Shown here one piece after another: positions 22,903 through 36,290 of a stretch of 64,000 nt of DNA (the stretch's first letter is position 1; each line of letters opens with the position of its first letter). Source of the DNA: Ptiloglossa arizonensis (taxonomy: Eukaryota; Arthropoda; Insecta; Hymenoptera; Colletidae); the NCBI RefSeq assembly GCF_051014685.1, contig NW_027478514.1:1053281-1117280 (forward strand). Reading direction: 5' to 3'. A program made the position numbers and the translations under genes. Under the pieces are notes generated by a model. It did not search any database and was not told where the DNA came from. It saw nothing but the letters and a program-made list of their open reading frames with translations.

Positions 22903-25140
22903 GATATGGGACTTTGAAGCTAAGAAATGGTTGACAAGGCAAAAAATTTTTCGCAATTCTGCTGCTCCAAACGCTTAACCAGAATGCCCTAGGGAGAAAA
23001 TACACATAGCGTTTTAATCGGGCGAGTTTCTACTTTCAGATGCACAAGGAATTTTTGGGTTAGGTCAATCCGTTCGCGAGATATGGGAGTTTGAAGACAA
23101 CAAATAGTTGAGAAGGCAAAAAATTTTTCGCAATTCTGCTGCTCCAAACGCTTAACCAGAATGCCCTAGGGAAAAAATACACATACCGTTGTAATCGGGC
23201 GAGTTTCTACTTTCAAATCCAATAGGAATTTTTGGGTTAGGTCAATCCGTTCGCGAGATATGAGAGTTTGAAGCTAAGAAATGGTTGAGAAGACAACAAA
23301 TTTTTCGCAAATCTGCTGCTACAAACGCTTAACCAGAATGGCCTAGGGAAAAAATACACGTACCGTTGTAATCGGGCGAGTTTCTACTTTCAGATGCATA
23401 AGGAATTTTTGGGTTAGGTCAATCCGTTCGCGAGATATGGGAGTTTGAAGACAACAAATGGTTGAGAAGGCAAAAAATTTTTCGCAATTCGGCTGCTCCA
23501 AACGCTTAACCAGAATGCCCTAGGGAAAAAATACACGTACCGTTGTAATCGGGCGAGTTTCTACTTTCAAATGCAATAGGAATTTTTGGGTTAGGTCAAT
23601 CCGTTCGCGAGATATGGGACTTTGAAGCTAAGAAATGGTTGACAAGGCAAAAAATTTTTCGCAATTCTGCTGCTCCAAACGCTTAACCAGAATGCCCTAG
23701 GGAGAAAATACACATAGCGTTTTAATCGGGCGAGTTTCTACTTTCAGATGCACAAGGAATTTTTGGGTTAGGTCAATCCGTTCGCGAGATATGGGAGTTT
23801 GAAGACAACAAATAGTTGAGAAGGCAAAAAATTTTTCGCAATTCTGCTGCTCCAAACGCTTAACCAGAATGCCCTAGGGAAAAAATACACATACCGTTGT
23901 AATCGGGCGAGTTTCTACTTTCAAATCCAATAGGAATTTTTGGGTTAGGTCAATCCGTTCGCGAGATATGAGAGTTTGAAGCTAAGAAATGGTTGAGAAG
24001 ACAACAAATTTTTCGCAAATCTGCTGCTACAAACGCTTAACCAGAATGGCCTAGGGAAAAAATACACGTACCGTTGTAATCGGGCGAGTTTCTACTTTCA
24101 GATGCATAAGGAATTTTTGGGTTAGGTCAATCCGTTCGCGAGATATGGGAGTTTGAAGACAACAAATGGTTGAGAAGGCAAAAAATTTTTCGCAATTCGG
24201 CTGCTCCAAACGCTTAACCAGAATGCCCTAGGGAAAAAATACACGTACCGTTGTAATCGGGCGAGTTTCTACTTTCAAATGCAATAGGAATTTTTGGGTT
24301 AGGTCAATCCGTTCGCGAGATATGGGACTTTGAAGCTAAGAAATGGTTGACAAGGCAAAAAATTTTTCGCAATTCTGCTGCTCCAAACGCTTAACCAGAA
24401 TGCCCTAGGGAGAAAATACACATAGCGTTTTAATCGGGCGAGTTTCTACTTTCAGATGCATAAGGAATTTTTGGGTTAGGTCAATCCGTTCGCGAGATAT
24501 GGGAGTTTGAAGACAACAAATAGTTGAGAAGCCAAAAAATTTTTCGCAATTCTGCTGCTCCAAACGCTTAACCAGAATGCCCTAGGGAAAAAATACACAT
24601 ACCGTTGTAATCGGGCGAGTTTCTACTTTCAAATCCAATAGGAATTTTTGGGTTAGGTCAATCCGTTCGCGAGATATGAGAGTTTGAAGCTAAGAAATGG
24701 TTGAGAAGACAACAAATTTTTCGCAAATCTGCTGCTACAAACGCTTAACCAGAATGGACTAGGGAAAAAATACACATACCGTTGTAATCGGGCGAGTTTC
24801 TACTTTCGGATCCAATAGGAATTTTTGGGTTCGGTCAATCCGTTCGCGAGATAAGGGACTTTGAAGCTAAGAAATGGTTGACAAGACAACAAATTTTTCG
24901 CACTTCTGCCGCTCCAATCGCTAAACCAGAATGGCCTAGGGGAAAAATACACGTACCGTTGTAATCGGGCGAGTTTCTACTTTCAAATGCAATAGGAATT
25001 TTTGGGTTAGGTCAATCCGTTCCCGAGATATGGGACTTTGAAGCTAAGAAATGGTTGACAAGACAACAAATTTTTCGCACTTCTGCCGCTCCAATCGCTA
25101 AACCAGAATGGCCTAGGGGAAAAATACACGTACCGTTGTA
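21760..25140 (+). repeat. Higher-order repeat of monomer types a to e (second tract)
   Basis: Using the type definitions of the first tract, the order from about 21760 reads c d a b c d, then an e/b hybrid, then c d a b c d a b c d e b. The four-monomer period is exact at the TTCGGCTGC mark of type a: 23491 and 24199 are 708 bp apart, and 22252 to 23491 is 1239 bp (7 monomers). Confidence 0.83.
22812..22990 (+). repeat. Hybrid e/b monomer, product of in-register unequal exchange
   Basis: The unit begins as type e (GGACTAGGG, CGGATCCAATAGG, GGGTTCGGTC) and ends as type b (GAGATATGGGACTTTG, GACAAGGC, AATTCTGCTGCTCC, AATGCCCTAGGGAG). The change falls between about 22881 and 22903, around the TTCGCGAG landmark. 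The next unit is type c, as expected after b. The simplest explanation is that one monomer length was removed by exchange between an e and the following b. Confidence 0.8.
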
Positions 25141-27413
25141 ATCGGGCGAGTTTCTACTTTCACAAGCAACAGGAATTTTTAGGTTTGGTCAATCCGTTCG
25201 CGAGATATGGGAGTTTGAAGCCAAGAAATGGTTGAGAAGGCAAAAAATTTTTCGCAATTCTGCTGCTCCAATCACTTAACCAGAATGCCCTAGGGGAAAA
25301 ATACACGTACCGTTGTAATCGGGCGAGTTTCTACTTTCAGTTACAATAGGAGTTTTTGGGTCTGGTCAATCCGTTCGCGAGATATGGGACTTTGAAGCTA
25401 AGAAATGGATGACAAGACAACAAATTTTTCGCACTTCTGCTGCTCCAATCGCTTAACCAGAATGGCCTAGAGAAAAAATACGCATACCGTTGTAATCGGG
25501 CGAGTTTCTACTTTCGGATACAATAGGAATTTTTGGGTTCGGTCAATCCGTTCGCGAGATAAGGACTTTGAAGCTAAGAAATGGTTGACAAGACAACAAA
25601 TTTTTCGCAATTCTGCTGCTCCAATCGCTTAACCAGAGTGGCCTAGGGGAAAAATACACGTACCGTTGTAATCGGGCGAGTTTCTACTTTCAAATGCAAT
25701 AGGAATTTTTGGGTTAGGTCAATCCGTTCGCGAGATATGGGACTTTGAAGCTAAGAAATGGTTGACAAGGCAAAAAATTTTTCGCAATTCTGCTGCTCCA
25801 AACGCTTAACCAGAATGCCCTAGGGAGAAAATACACATAGCGTTTTAATTGGGCGAGTTTCTACTTTCAGATGCATAAGGAATTTTTGGGTTAGGTCAAT
25901 CCGTTCGCGAGATATGGGAGTTTGAAGACAACAAATGGTTGAGAAGGCAACAAATTTTTCGCAATTCTGCTGCTCCAAACGCTTAACCAGAATGCCCTAG
26001 GGAAAAAATACACATACCGTTGTAATCCGGCGAGTTTCTACTTTCAAATCCAATAGGAATTTTTGGGTTATGTCAATCCGTTCGCGAGATATGAGAGTTT
26101 GAAGCTAAGAAATGGTTGAGAAGACAACAAATTTTTCGCAAATCTGCTGCTACAAACGCTTAACCAGAATGGCCTAGGGAAAAAATACGCATACCGTTGT
26201 AATCGGGCGAGTTTCTACTTTCAGATACAATAGGAATTTTTGGGTTCGGTCAATCCGTTCCCGAGATATGGGACTTTAAGCTAAGAAATGGTTGACAAGA
26301 CAACAAATTTTTCGCACTTCTGCTGCTCCAATCGCTTAAGCAGAATGCCCTAGGGGGAAAATACACGTACCGTTGTAATCTGGCGAGTTTCTACTTTCAA
26401 ATGCAATAGGAATTTTTGGGTTAGGACAATCCGTTCGCGAGATACGAGAGTTTGAAGCTAAGAAATGGTTGAGAAGACAACAAATTTTTCGCAAATCTGC
26501 TGCTACAAACGCTTAACCAGAATGGCCTAGGGAAAAAATACACATACCGTTGTAATCGGGCGAGTTTCTACTTTCGGATCCAATAGGAATTTTTGGGTTC
26601 GGTCAATCCGTTCGCGAGATAAGGGACTTTGAAGCTAAGAAATGGTTGACAAGACAACAAATTTTTCGCACTTCTGCTGCTCCAATCGCTTAACCAGAAT
26701 GGCCTAGGGGAAAAACACACGTACCGTTGTAATCGGGCGAGTTTCTACTTTCAAATGCTATAGGAATTTTTGGGTTAGGTCAATCCGTTCGCGAGATATG
26801 GGACTTTCAAGCTAAGAAATGGTTGACAAGGCAAAAAATTTTTCGCAATTCTACTGCTCCAAACGCTTAACCAGAATGCCCTAGGGAGAAAATACACATA
26901 GCGTTTTAATCGGGCGAGTTTCTACTTTCAAATGCAATAGGAATTTTTGGGTTAGGTCAATCCGTTCGCAAGATATGAGGGTTTGAAGCTAAGAAATGGT
27001 TGACAAGACAACAAATTTTTCGCACTTCTGCTGCTCCAATCGCTTAACCAGAATGGCCTAGGGGAAAAACACACGTACCGTTGTAATCGGGCGAGTTTCT
27101 ACTTTCAGACGCAGCAGGAATTTTTGGGTTATGTCAATCCGTTCGCGAGATATGGGAGTTTGAAGACAACAAATGGTTGAGAAGGCAAAAAATTTTTCGC
27201 AAATCTGCTGCTACAAACGCTTAACCAGAATGGCCTAGGGAAAAAATACACATACCGTTGTAATCGGGCGAGTTTCTATTTTCGGATCCAATAGGAATTT
27301 TTGGGTTCGGTCAATCCGTTCGCGAGATAAGGGACTTTGAAGCTAAGAAATGGTTGACAAGACAACAAATTTTTCGCACTTCTGCTGCTCCAATCGCTTA
27401 ACCAGAATGGCCT
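25136..27413 (+). repeat. 13-monomer block (second copy of the 18590 block)
   Basis: Partner of 18590-20867 at a shift of 6546 bp. Its right end overlaps the start of the 27135 block, so blocks of different ages are stitched together here. Confidence 0.84.
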
Positions 27414-30400
27414 AGGGGAAAAATACACGTACCGTTGTAATCGGGCGAGTTTCTACTTTCAAATGCAATAGGAATTTTTGGGTTAGGTCAATCCGTTCCC
27501 GAGATATGGGACTTTAACCTAAGAAATGGTTGACAGGACAACAAATTTTTCGCACTTCTGCTGCTCCAATCGCTTAAGCAGAATGCCCTAGGGGAAAAAT
27601 ACACGTACCGTTGTAATCTGGCGAGTTTCTACTTTCAAATGCAATAGGAATTTTTGGGTTAGGACAATCCGTTCGCGAGATAAGGGACTTTGAAGCTAAG
27701 AAATGGTTGACAAGACAACAAATTTTTCGCACTTCTGCTGCTCCAATCGCTTAACCAGAATGGCCTAGGGGAAAAATACGCATACCGTTGTAATCGGGCG
27801 AGTTTCTACTTTCAGACGCAGCAGGAATTTTTGGGTTTGGTCAATCCGTTCGTGAGATATGGGACTTTGAAGCTAAGAAATGGTTGAGAAGACAACAAAT
27901 TTTTCGCAAATCTGCTGCTTCAAACGCTTAACCAGAATGGCCTAGGAAAAAAATACGCATACCGTTGTAATCCGGCGAGTTTCTACTTTCAGTCGCAGAA
28001 GGAATTTTTGGGTTTGGTCAATCCGTTCGCGAGATATGGGACTTTGAAGCTAAGAAATGGTTGAGAAGACAACAAATTTTTCGCAATTCTGCTGCTCCAA
28101 ACGCTTAACCAGAATGGGCAGGGAAAAAATACACATACCGTTGTAATCGGGCGAGTTTCTACTTTCAGACGCAACAGGAATTTTTGGGTTAGGTCAATCC
28201 GTTCGCGAGATATGGGAGTTTGAAGCCAAGAAATGGTTGAGAAGACAACAAATTTTTCGCAATTCTGCTGCTCCAAACGCTTAACCAGAATGGCCTAGGG
28301 AAAAAATACGCATACCGTTGTAATCGGGCGAGTTTCTACTTTCACAAGCAACAGGAATTTTTAGGTTTGGTCAATCCGTTCGCGAGATATGGGAGTTTGA
28401 AGCCAAGAAATGGTTGAGAAGGCAAAAAATTTTTCGCAATTCTGCTGCTCCAATCACTTAACCAGAGTGCCCTAGGGGAAAAATACACGTACCGTTGTAA
28501 TCGGGCGAGTTTCTACTTTCAGTAACAATAGGAATTTTTGGGTCTGGTCAATCCGTTCGCGAGATATGGGACTTTGAAGCTAAGAAATGGTTGACAAGAC
28601 AACAAATTTTTCGCACTTCTGCTGCTCCAATCGCTTAACCAGAATGGCCTAGGGAAAAAATACGCATACCGTTGTAATCGGGCGAGTTTCTACTTTCGGA
28701 TACAATAGGAATTTTTGGGTTCGGTCAATCCGTTCGCGAGATAAGGGACTTTGAAGCTAAGAAATGGTTGACAAGACAACAAATTTTTCGCACTTCTGCT
28801 GCTCCAATCGCTTAACCAGAATGGCCTAGGGGAAAAATACACGTACCGTTGTAATCGGGCGAGTTTCTACTTTCAAATGCAATAGGAATCTTTGGGTTAG
28901 GTCAATCCGTTCGCGAGATATGGGACTTTGAAGCTAAGAAATGGTTGACAAGGCAAAAAATTTTTCGCAATTCTGCTGCTCCAAACGCTTAACCAGAATG
29001 CCCTAGGGAGAAAATACACATAGCGTTTTAATTGGGCGAGTTTCTACTTTCAGATGCATAAGGAATTTTTGGGTTAGGTCAATCCGTTCGCGAGATATGG
29101 GAGTTTGAAGACAACAAATGGTTGAGAAGGCAAAAAATTTTTCGCAAATCTGCTGCTACAAACGCTTAACCAGAATAGCCTAGGGGAAAAATACACGTAC
29201 CGTTGTAATCGGGCGAGTTTCTACTTTCAAATGCAATAGGAATTTTTGGGTTAGGTCAATCCGCTCGCGAGATATGGGACTTTGAAGCTAAGAAATGGTT
29301 GACAAGGCAAAAAATTTTTCGCAATTCTGCTGCTCCAAACGCTTAACCAGAATGCCCTAGGGAGAAAATACACATAGCGTTTTAATCGGGCGAGTTTCTA
29401 CTTTCAAATGCAATAGGAATTTTTGGGTTAGGTCAATCCGTTCGCAAGATATGAGAGTTTGAAGCTAAGAAATGGTTGAGAAGACAACAAATTTTTCGCA
29501 AATCTGCTGCTACAAACGCTTAACCAGAATGGCCTAGGGAAAAAATACGCATACCGTTGTAATCGGGCGAGTTTCTACTTTCAGATACAATAGGGATTTT
29601 TGGGTTCGGTCAATCCGTTCCCGAGATATGGGACTTTAAGCTAAGAAATGGTTGACAAGACAACAAATTTTTCGCAATTCTGCTGCTCCAAACGCTTAAC
29701 CAGAATGGGCTAGGGAAAAAATACACATACCGTTGTAATCGGGCGAGTTTCTACTTTCAGACGCAACAGGAATTTTTGGGTTAGGTCAATCCGTTCCCGA
29801 GATATGGGACTTTAAGCTAAGAAATGGTTGACAAGACAACAAATTTTTCGCACTTCTGCTGCTCCAAACGCTTAACCAGAATGCCCTAGGGAGAAAATAC
29901 ACATAGCGTTTTAATTGGGCGAGTTTCTACTTTCAGATGCATAAGGAATTTTTGGGTTAGGTCAATCCGTTCGCGAGATATGGGAGTTTGAAGACAACAA
30001 ATGGTTGAGAAGGCAAAAAATTTTTCGCAAATCTGCTGCTACAAACGCTTAACCAGAATGGCCTAGGGAAAAAATACACATACCGTTGTAATCGGGCGAG
30101 TTTCTATTTTCGGATCCAATAGGAATTTTTGGGTTCGGTCAATCCGTTCGCGAGATAAGGGACTTTGAAGCTAAGAAATGGTTGACAAGACAACAAATTT
30201 TTCGCACTTCTGCTGCTCCAATCGCTTAACCAGAATGGCCTAGGGGAAAAATACACGTACCGTTGTAATCGGGCGAGTTTCTACTTTCAAATGCAATAGG
30301 AATTTTTGGGTTAGGTCAATCCGTTCCCGAGATATGGGACTTTAAGCTAAGAAATGGTTGACAGGACAACAAATTTTTCGCACTTCTGCTGCTCCAATCG

Positions 30401-31643
30401 CTTAAGCAGAATGCCCTAGGGGAAAAATACACGTACCGTTGTAATCTGGCGAGTTTCTACTTTCAAATGCAATAGGAATTTTTGGGATAGGACAATCCGT
30501 TCGCGAGATAAGGGACTTTGAAGCTAAGAAATGGTTGACAAGACAACAAATTTTTCGCACTTCTGCTGCTCCAATCGCTTAACCAGAATGGCCTAGGGGA
30601 AAAATACGCATACCGTTGTAATCGGGCGAGTTTCTACTTTCAGACGCAGCAGGAATTTTTGGGTTTGGTCAATCCGTTCGTGAGATATGGGACTTTGAAG
30701 CTAAGAAATGGTTGAGAAGACAACAAATTTTTCGCAAATCTGCTGCTTCAAACGCTTAACCAGAATGGCCTAGGAAAAAAATACGCATACCGTTGTAATC
30801 CGGCGAGTTTCTACTTTCAGTCGCAGAAGGAATTTTTGGGTTTGGTCAATCCGTTCGCGAGATATGGGACTTTGAAGCTAAGAAATGGTTGAGAAGACAA
30901 CAAATTTTTCGCAATTCTGCTGCTCCAAACGCTTAACCAGAATGGGCAGGGAAAAAATACACATACCGTTGTAATCGGGCGAGTTTCTACTTTCAGACGC
31001 AACAGGAATTTTTGGGTTAGGTCAATCCGTTCGCGAGATATGGGAGTTTGAAGCCAAGAAATGGTTGAGAAGACAACAAATTTTTCGCAATTCTGCTGCT
31101 CCAAACGCTTAACAAGAATGGCCTAGGGAAAAAATACGCATACCGTTGTAATCGGGCGAGTTTCTACTTTCACAAGCAACAGGAATTTTTAGGTTTGGTC
31201 AATCCGTTCGCGAGATATGGGAGTTTGAAGCCAAGAAATGGTTGAGAAGGCAAAAAATTTTTCGCAATTCTGCTGCTCCAATCACTTAACCAGAGTGCCC
31301 TAGGGGAAAAATACACGTACCGTTGTAATCGGGCGAGTTTCTACTTTCAGTTACAATAGGAATTTTTGGGTCTGGTCAATCCGTTCGCGAGATATGGGAC
31401 TTTGAAGCTAAGAAATGGTTGACAAGACAACAAATTTTTCGCACTTCTGCTGCTCCAATCGCTTAACCAGAATGGCCTAGGGAAAAAATACGCATACCGT
31501 TGTAATCGGGCGAGTTTCTACTTTCGGATACAATAGGAATTTTTGGGTTCGGTCAATCCGTTCGCGAGATAAGGGACTTTGAAGCTAAGAAATGGTTGAC
31601 AAGACAACAAATTTTTCGCACTTCTGCTGCTCCAATCGCTTAA
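27135..31643 (+). repeat. 16-monomer spaced duplication (period 2828 bp)
   Basis: Bases of about 27135-28815 match about 29963-31643 at a shift of 2828 bp (16 monomers less 4 bp), checked at TCTATTTTCGGATCC (27277 and 30105). Both copies carry the odd AATGGGCAGGGAAAAAATAC (one base short of GGGCTAGGG) and CTTTCAGTCGCAGAAGG. Later marks (GGAATCTTTGGG at 28890 and 31895, AATAGCCTAGGGG at 29177 and 32182) are 3005 bp apart, so one further monomer was inserted in the second copy near 31650-31840. Confidence 0.86.
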
Positions 31644-33099
31644 CCAGAATAGCCTAGGGGAAAAATACACGTACCGTTGTAATCTGGCGAGTTTCTACTT
31701 TCAAATGCAATAGGAATTTTTGGGTTAGGACAATCCGTTCGCGAGATAAGGGACTTTGAAGCTAAGAAATGGTTGACAAGACAACAAATTTTTCGCACTT
31801 CTGCTGCTCCAATCGCTTAACCAGAATGGCCTAGGGGAAAAATACGCATACCGTTGTAATCGGGCGAGTTTCTACTTTCAAATGCAATAGGAATCTTTGG
31901 GTTAGGTCAATCCGTTCGCGAGATATGGGACTTTGAAGCTAAGAAATGGTTGACAAGGCAAAAAATTTTTCGCAATTCTGCTGCTCCAAACGCTTAACCA
32001 GAATGCCCTAGGGAGAAAATACACATAGCGTTTTAATTGGGCGAGTTTCTACTTTCAGATGCATAAGGAATTTTTGGGTTAGGTCAATCCGTTCGCGAGA
32101 TATGGGAGTTTGAAGACAACAAATGGTTGAGAAGGCAAAAAATTTTTCGCAAATCTGCTGCTACAAACGCTTAACCAGAATAGCCTAGGGGAAAAATACA
32201 CGTACCGTTGTAATCGGGCGAGTTTCTACTTTCAAATGCAATAGGAATTTTTGGGTTAGGTCAATCCGTTCGCGAGATATGGGTCTTTGAAGCTAAGAAA
32301 TGGTTGACAAGGCAAAAAATTTTTCGCAATTCTGCTGCTCCAAACGCTTAACCAGAATGCCCTAGGGAGAAAATACACATAGCGTTTTAATTGGGCGAGT
32401 TTCTACTTTCAGATGCATAAGGAATTTTTGGGTTAGGTCAATCCGTTCGCGAGATATGGGAGTTTGAAGACAACAAATGGTTGAGAAGGCAAAAAATTTT
32501 TCGCAAATCTGCTGCTACAAACGCTTAACCAGAATGGCCTAGGGAAAAAATACACATACCGTTGTAATCGGGCGAGTTTCTATTTTCGGATCCAATAGGA
32601 ATTTTTGGGTTCGGTCAATCCGTTCGCGAGATAAGGGACTTTGAAGCTAAGAAATGGTTGACAAGACAACAAATTTTTCGCACTTCTGCTGCTCCAATCG
32701 CTTAACCAGAATGGCCTAGGGGAAAAATACACGTACCGTTGTAATCGGGCGAGTTTCTACTTTCAAATGCAATAGGAATTTTTGGGTTAGGTCAATCCGT
32801 TCCCGAGATATGGGACTTTAAGTTAAGAAATGGTGAACAGGACAACAAATTTTTCGCACTTCTGCTGCTCCAATCGCTTAAGCAGAATGCCCTAGGGGAA
32901 AAATACACGTACCTTTGTAATCTGGCGAGTTTCCACTTTCAAATGCAATAGGAATTTTTGGGTTAGGACAATCCGTTCGCGAGATATGAGAGTTTGAAGC
33001 TAAGAAATGGTTGAGAAGACAACAAATTTTTCGCAAATCTGCTGCTACAAACGCTTAACCAGAATGGCCTAGGGAAAAAAATACACATACCGTTGTAAT

Positions 33100-34120
33100 C
33101 GGGCGAGTTTCTACTTTCAAATGCAATAGGAATTTTTGGGTTAGGTCAATCCGCTCGCGAGATATGGGACTTTGAAGCTAAGAAATGGTTGACAAGGCAA
33201 AAAATTTTTCGCAATTCTGCTGCTCCAAACGCTTAACCAGAATGCCCTAGGGAGAAAATACACATAGCGTTTTAATCGGGCGAGTTTCTACTTTCAAATG
33301 CAATAGGAATTTTTGGGTTAGGTCAATCCGTTCGCAAGATATGAGAGTTTGAAGCTAAGAAATGGTTGAGAAGACAACAAATTTTTCGCAAATCTGCTGC
33401 TCCAAACGCTTAACCAGAATGGCCTAGGGAAAAAATACGCATACCGTTGTAATCGGGCGAGTTTCTACTTTCAGATACAATAGGGATTTTTGGGTTCGGT
33501 CAATCCGTTCCCGAGATATGGGACTTTAAGCTAAGAAATGGTGAACAGGACAACAAATTTTTCGCACTTCTGCTGCTCCAATCGCTTAAGCAGAATGCCC
33601 TAGGGGAAAAATACACGTACCTTTGTAATCTGGCGAGTTTCCACATTCAAATGCAATAGGAATTTTTGGGTTCGGTCAATCCGTTCGCGAGATAAGGGAC
33701 TTTGAAGCTAAGAAATGGTTGACAAGACAACAAATTTTTCGCACTTCTGCTGCTCCAATCGCTTAACCAGAATGGCCTAGGGGAAAAATACACGTACCGT
33801 TGTAATCGGGCGAGTTTCTACTTTCAAATGCAATAGGAATTTTTGGGTTAGGTCAATCCGCTCGCGAGATATGGGACTTTGAAGCTAAGAAATGGTTGAC
33901 AAGGCAAAAAATTTTTCGCAATTCTGCTGCTCCAAACGCTTAACCAGAATGCCCTAGGGAGAAAATACACATAGCGTTTTAATCGGGCGAGTTTCTACTT
34001 TCAAATGCAATAGGAATTTTTGGGTTAGGTCAATCCGTTCGCAAGATATGAGAGTTTGAAGCTAAGAAATGGTTGAGAAGACAACAAATTTTTCGCAAAT
34101 CTGCTGCTCCAAACGCTTAA
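33100..34120 (+). repeat. 4-monomer duplication (period 707 bp)
   Basis: The CCGCTCGCGAG variant of the landmark lies at 33154 and 33861, 707 bp apart. The flanking units follow in the same order: ACAAGGC, TAGCGTTTTAATCGGG, then a CGCAAGATATGAGAG unit. The edges are only approximate. Confidence 0.7.
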
Positions 34121-34200
34121 CCAAGAAATGGCCTAGGGAAAAAATACGCATACCGTTGTAATCGGGCGAGTTTCTGCTTTCATATGCATAAGGAATTTTT
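34121..34200 (+). other. Zone B2 to B3 boundary with an A-like patch
   Basis: A two-base insertion (CCAAGAAATGGCC for CCAGAATGGCC) is followed within 60 bp by TTTCTGCTTTCATATGCA. The CTGCTTTCATATGCA form is otherwise seen only in family A (near 5164 and 7641); B units read CTACTTTCAGATGCA. Beyond this point the GAAGCCAAG/GAAGGC unit types of zone B3 take over from the B2 types. Confidence 0.65.
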
Positions 34201-34859
34201 GGGTTAGGTCAATCCGTTCGCGAGATATGGGAGTTTGAAGGCAAGAAATGGTTGAGAAGACAACAAATTTTTCGCAATTCTGCTGCTCCAAACGCTTAAC
34301 CAGAATGGGCTAGGGAAAAAATACACATACCGTTGTAATCGGGAGAGTTTCTACTTTCACAAGCAACAGGAATTTTTGGGTTTGGTCAATCCGTTCGCGA
34401 GATATAGGAGTTTGAAGCCAAGAAATGGTTGAGAAGGCAAAAAATTTTTCGCAAATCTGCTGCTCCAAACGCTTAACCAGAATGGCCTAGGGAAAAAATA
34501 CACATACCGTTGTAATCGGGCGAGTTTCTACTTTCAGACGCAGTACGAATTTTTGGATTTGGTCAATCCGTTCGCGAGATATGGGACTTTGAAGCTAAGA
34601 AATGGTTGAGAAGACAACAAATTTTTCGCAATTCTGCTGCTCCAAACGCTTAACCTGAATGGCCTAGGGAAAAAATACACATACCGTTGTAATCGGGCGA
34701 GCTTCTACTTTCAGACGCAACAGGAATTTTTGGGTTATGTCAATCCGTTCGCGAGATATGGGTGTTTGAAGGCAAGAAATGGTTGAGAAGGCAAAAAATT
34801 TTTCGCAAATCTGCTGCTCCAAACGCTTAACCAGAATGGCCTAGGGAAAAAATACACAT

Positions 34860-36290
34860 ACCGTTGTAATCGGGCGAGTTTCTACTTTCAGACGCGACAG
34901 GAATTTTTGGGTTAGGTTAATCCGTTCGCGAGATATGGGAGTTTGAAGCCAAGAAATGGTTGAGAAGGCAAAAAATTTTTCGCAATTCTGCTGCTCCAAA
35001 CGCTTAACCAGAATGCCCTAGGGAAAGAATACACATACCGTTGTAATCGGGCGAGGTTCTACTTTCAGAAGCAACAGGAATTTTTGGGTTTGGTCATTCC
35101 GTTCGCGAGACATGGGAGTTTGAAGCCAAGAAATGGTTGAGAAGGCAAAAAATTTTTCGCAATTCTGCTGCTCCAAACGCTTAACCAGAATGGCCTAGGG
35201 AAAAAATACACATACCGTTGTAATCGGGCGAGTTTCTACTTTCAGATGCAATAGGAATTTTTTGGTTAGGTCAATCCGTTCGCGAGATATGGGAGTTTGA
35301 AGCCAAGAAATGGTAGAGAAGGCAAAAAATTTTTCACAATTCTGCTGCTCCAAACGCTTAACCAGAATAGCCTAGGGAAAAAATACACATACCGTTGTAA
35401 TCGGGCGAGTTTCTACTTTCAGATGCATAAGGAATTTTTGGGTTAGGTCAATCCGTTCGCGAGATATGGGAGTTTGAAGACAAGAAATGGTTGAGAAGGC
35501 AAAAAATTTTTCGCAATTCTGCTGCTCCAAACGCTTAACCAGAATGGCCTAGGGAAAAAATACACATACCGTTGTAATCGGGCGAGTTTCTACTTTCAGA
35601 TGCATAAGGAATTTTTGGGTTAGGTCAATCCGTTCGCGAGATATGGGAGTTTGAAGACAAGAAATGGTTGAGAAGGCAAAAAATTTTTCGCAATTCTGCT
35701 GCTCCGAACGCTTAACCAGAATAGCCTAGGGAAAAAATACACATACCGTTGTAATCGGGCGAGTTTCTACTTTCAGATGCATACGGAATTTTTGGGTTAG
35801 GTCAATCCGTTCGCGAGATATGGGACTTTGAAGCTAAGAAATGGTTGACAAGACAACAAATTTTTCACAATTCTGCTGCTCCAAACGCTTAACCAGAATG
35901 GCCTAGGGAAAAAATACACATACCGTTGTAATCGGGCGAGTTTTTTCTTTCAGATGCAATAGGAATTTTTGGGTTAGGTCAATCCGTTCGCGAGATATGG
36001 GAGTTTGAAGCCAAGAAATGGTTGAGAAGGCAAAAAATTTTTCGCAATTCTGCTGCTCCAAACGCTTGACCAGAATGGCCTAGGGAAAAAATACGCATAC
36101 CGTTGTAATCGGGCGATTTTCTACTTTCAGTTACAATAGGAATTGTTGGGTTCGGTCAATCCGTTCGCGAGATATGGGACTTTGAAGCTAAGAAATGGTT
36201 GACAAGAAAACAAATTTTTCGCAATTCTGCTGCACCAAACGCTTAACCAGAATGGCCTAGGGAAAAAATACACATACCGCTGTAGTCGGG
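34860..36290 (+). repeat. 8-monomer block duplicated at 45480-46740 (first copy)
   Basis: The rare GACGCGACAGG with GGTTAGGTTAATCC occurs at 34891 and 45516, and CTCCGAACGC at 35703 and 46151. The shift falls from 10625 to 10448 bp (177 bp) because this copy has one extra TGCATAAGG monomer. Both copies end in the TTTTTTCTTTCAG and GGGCGATTTTCTAC units. Confidence 0.8.

Larger units (their letters stand above)
12533..34140 (+). repeat. Satellite family B, zone B2: recurring monomer types and block duplications
   Basis: About 122 monomers. The zone is marked by TGCATAAGG or TGCACAAGG units, TAGCGTTTTAATCGGG units, AAATCCAATAGG units with CTGCTACAAACGC, and CGGATCCAATAGG units with GAGATAAGGGAC. 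These types recur in fixed orders (see the 13447 and 21760 entries), and blocks of 9 to 14 monomers are copied at distances of about 2.8, 6.5 and 8.3 kb. No coding, RNA or mobile sequence interrupts it. Confidence 0.9.
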
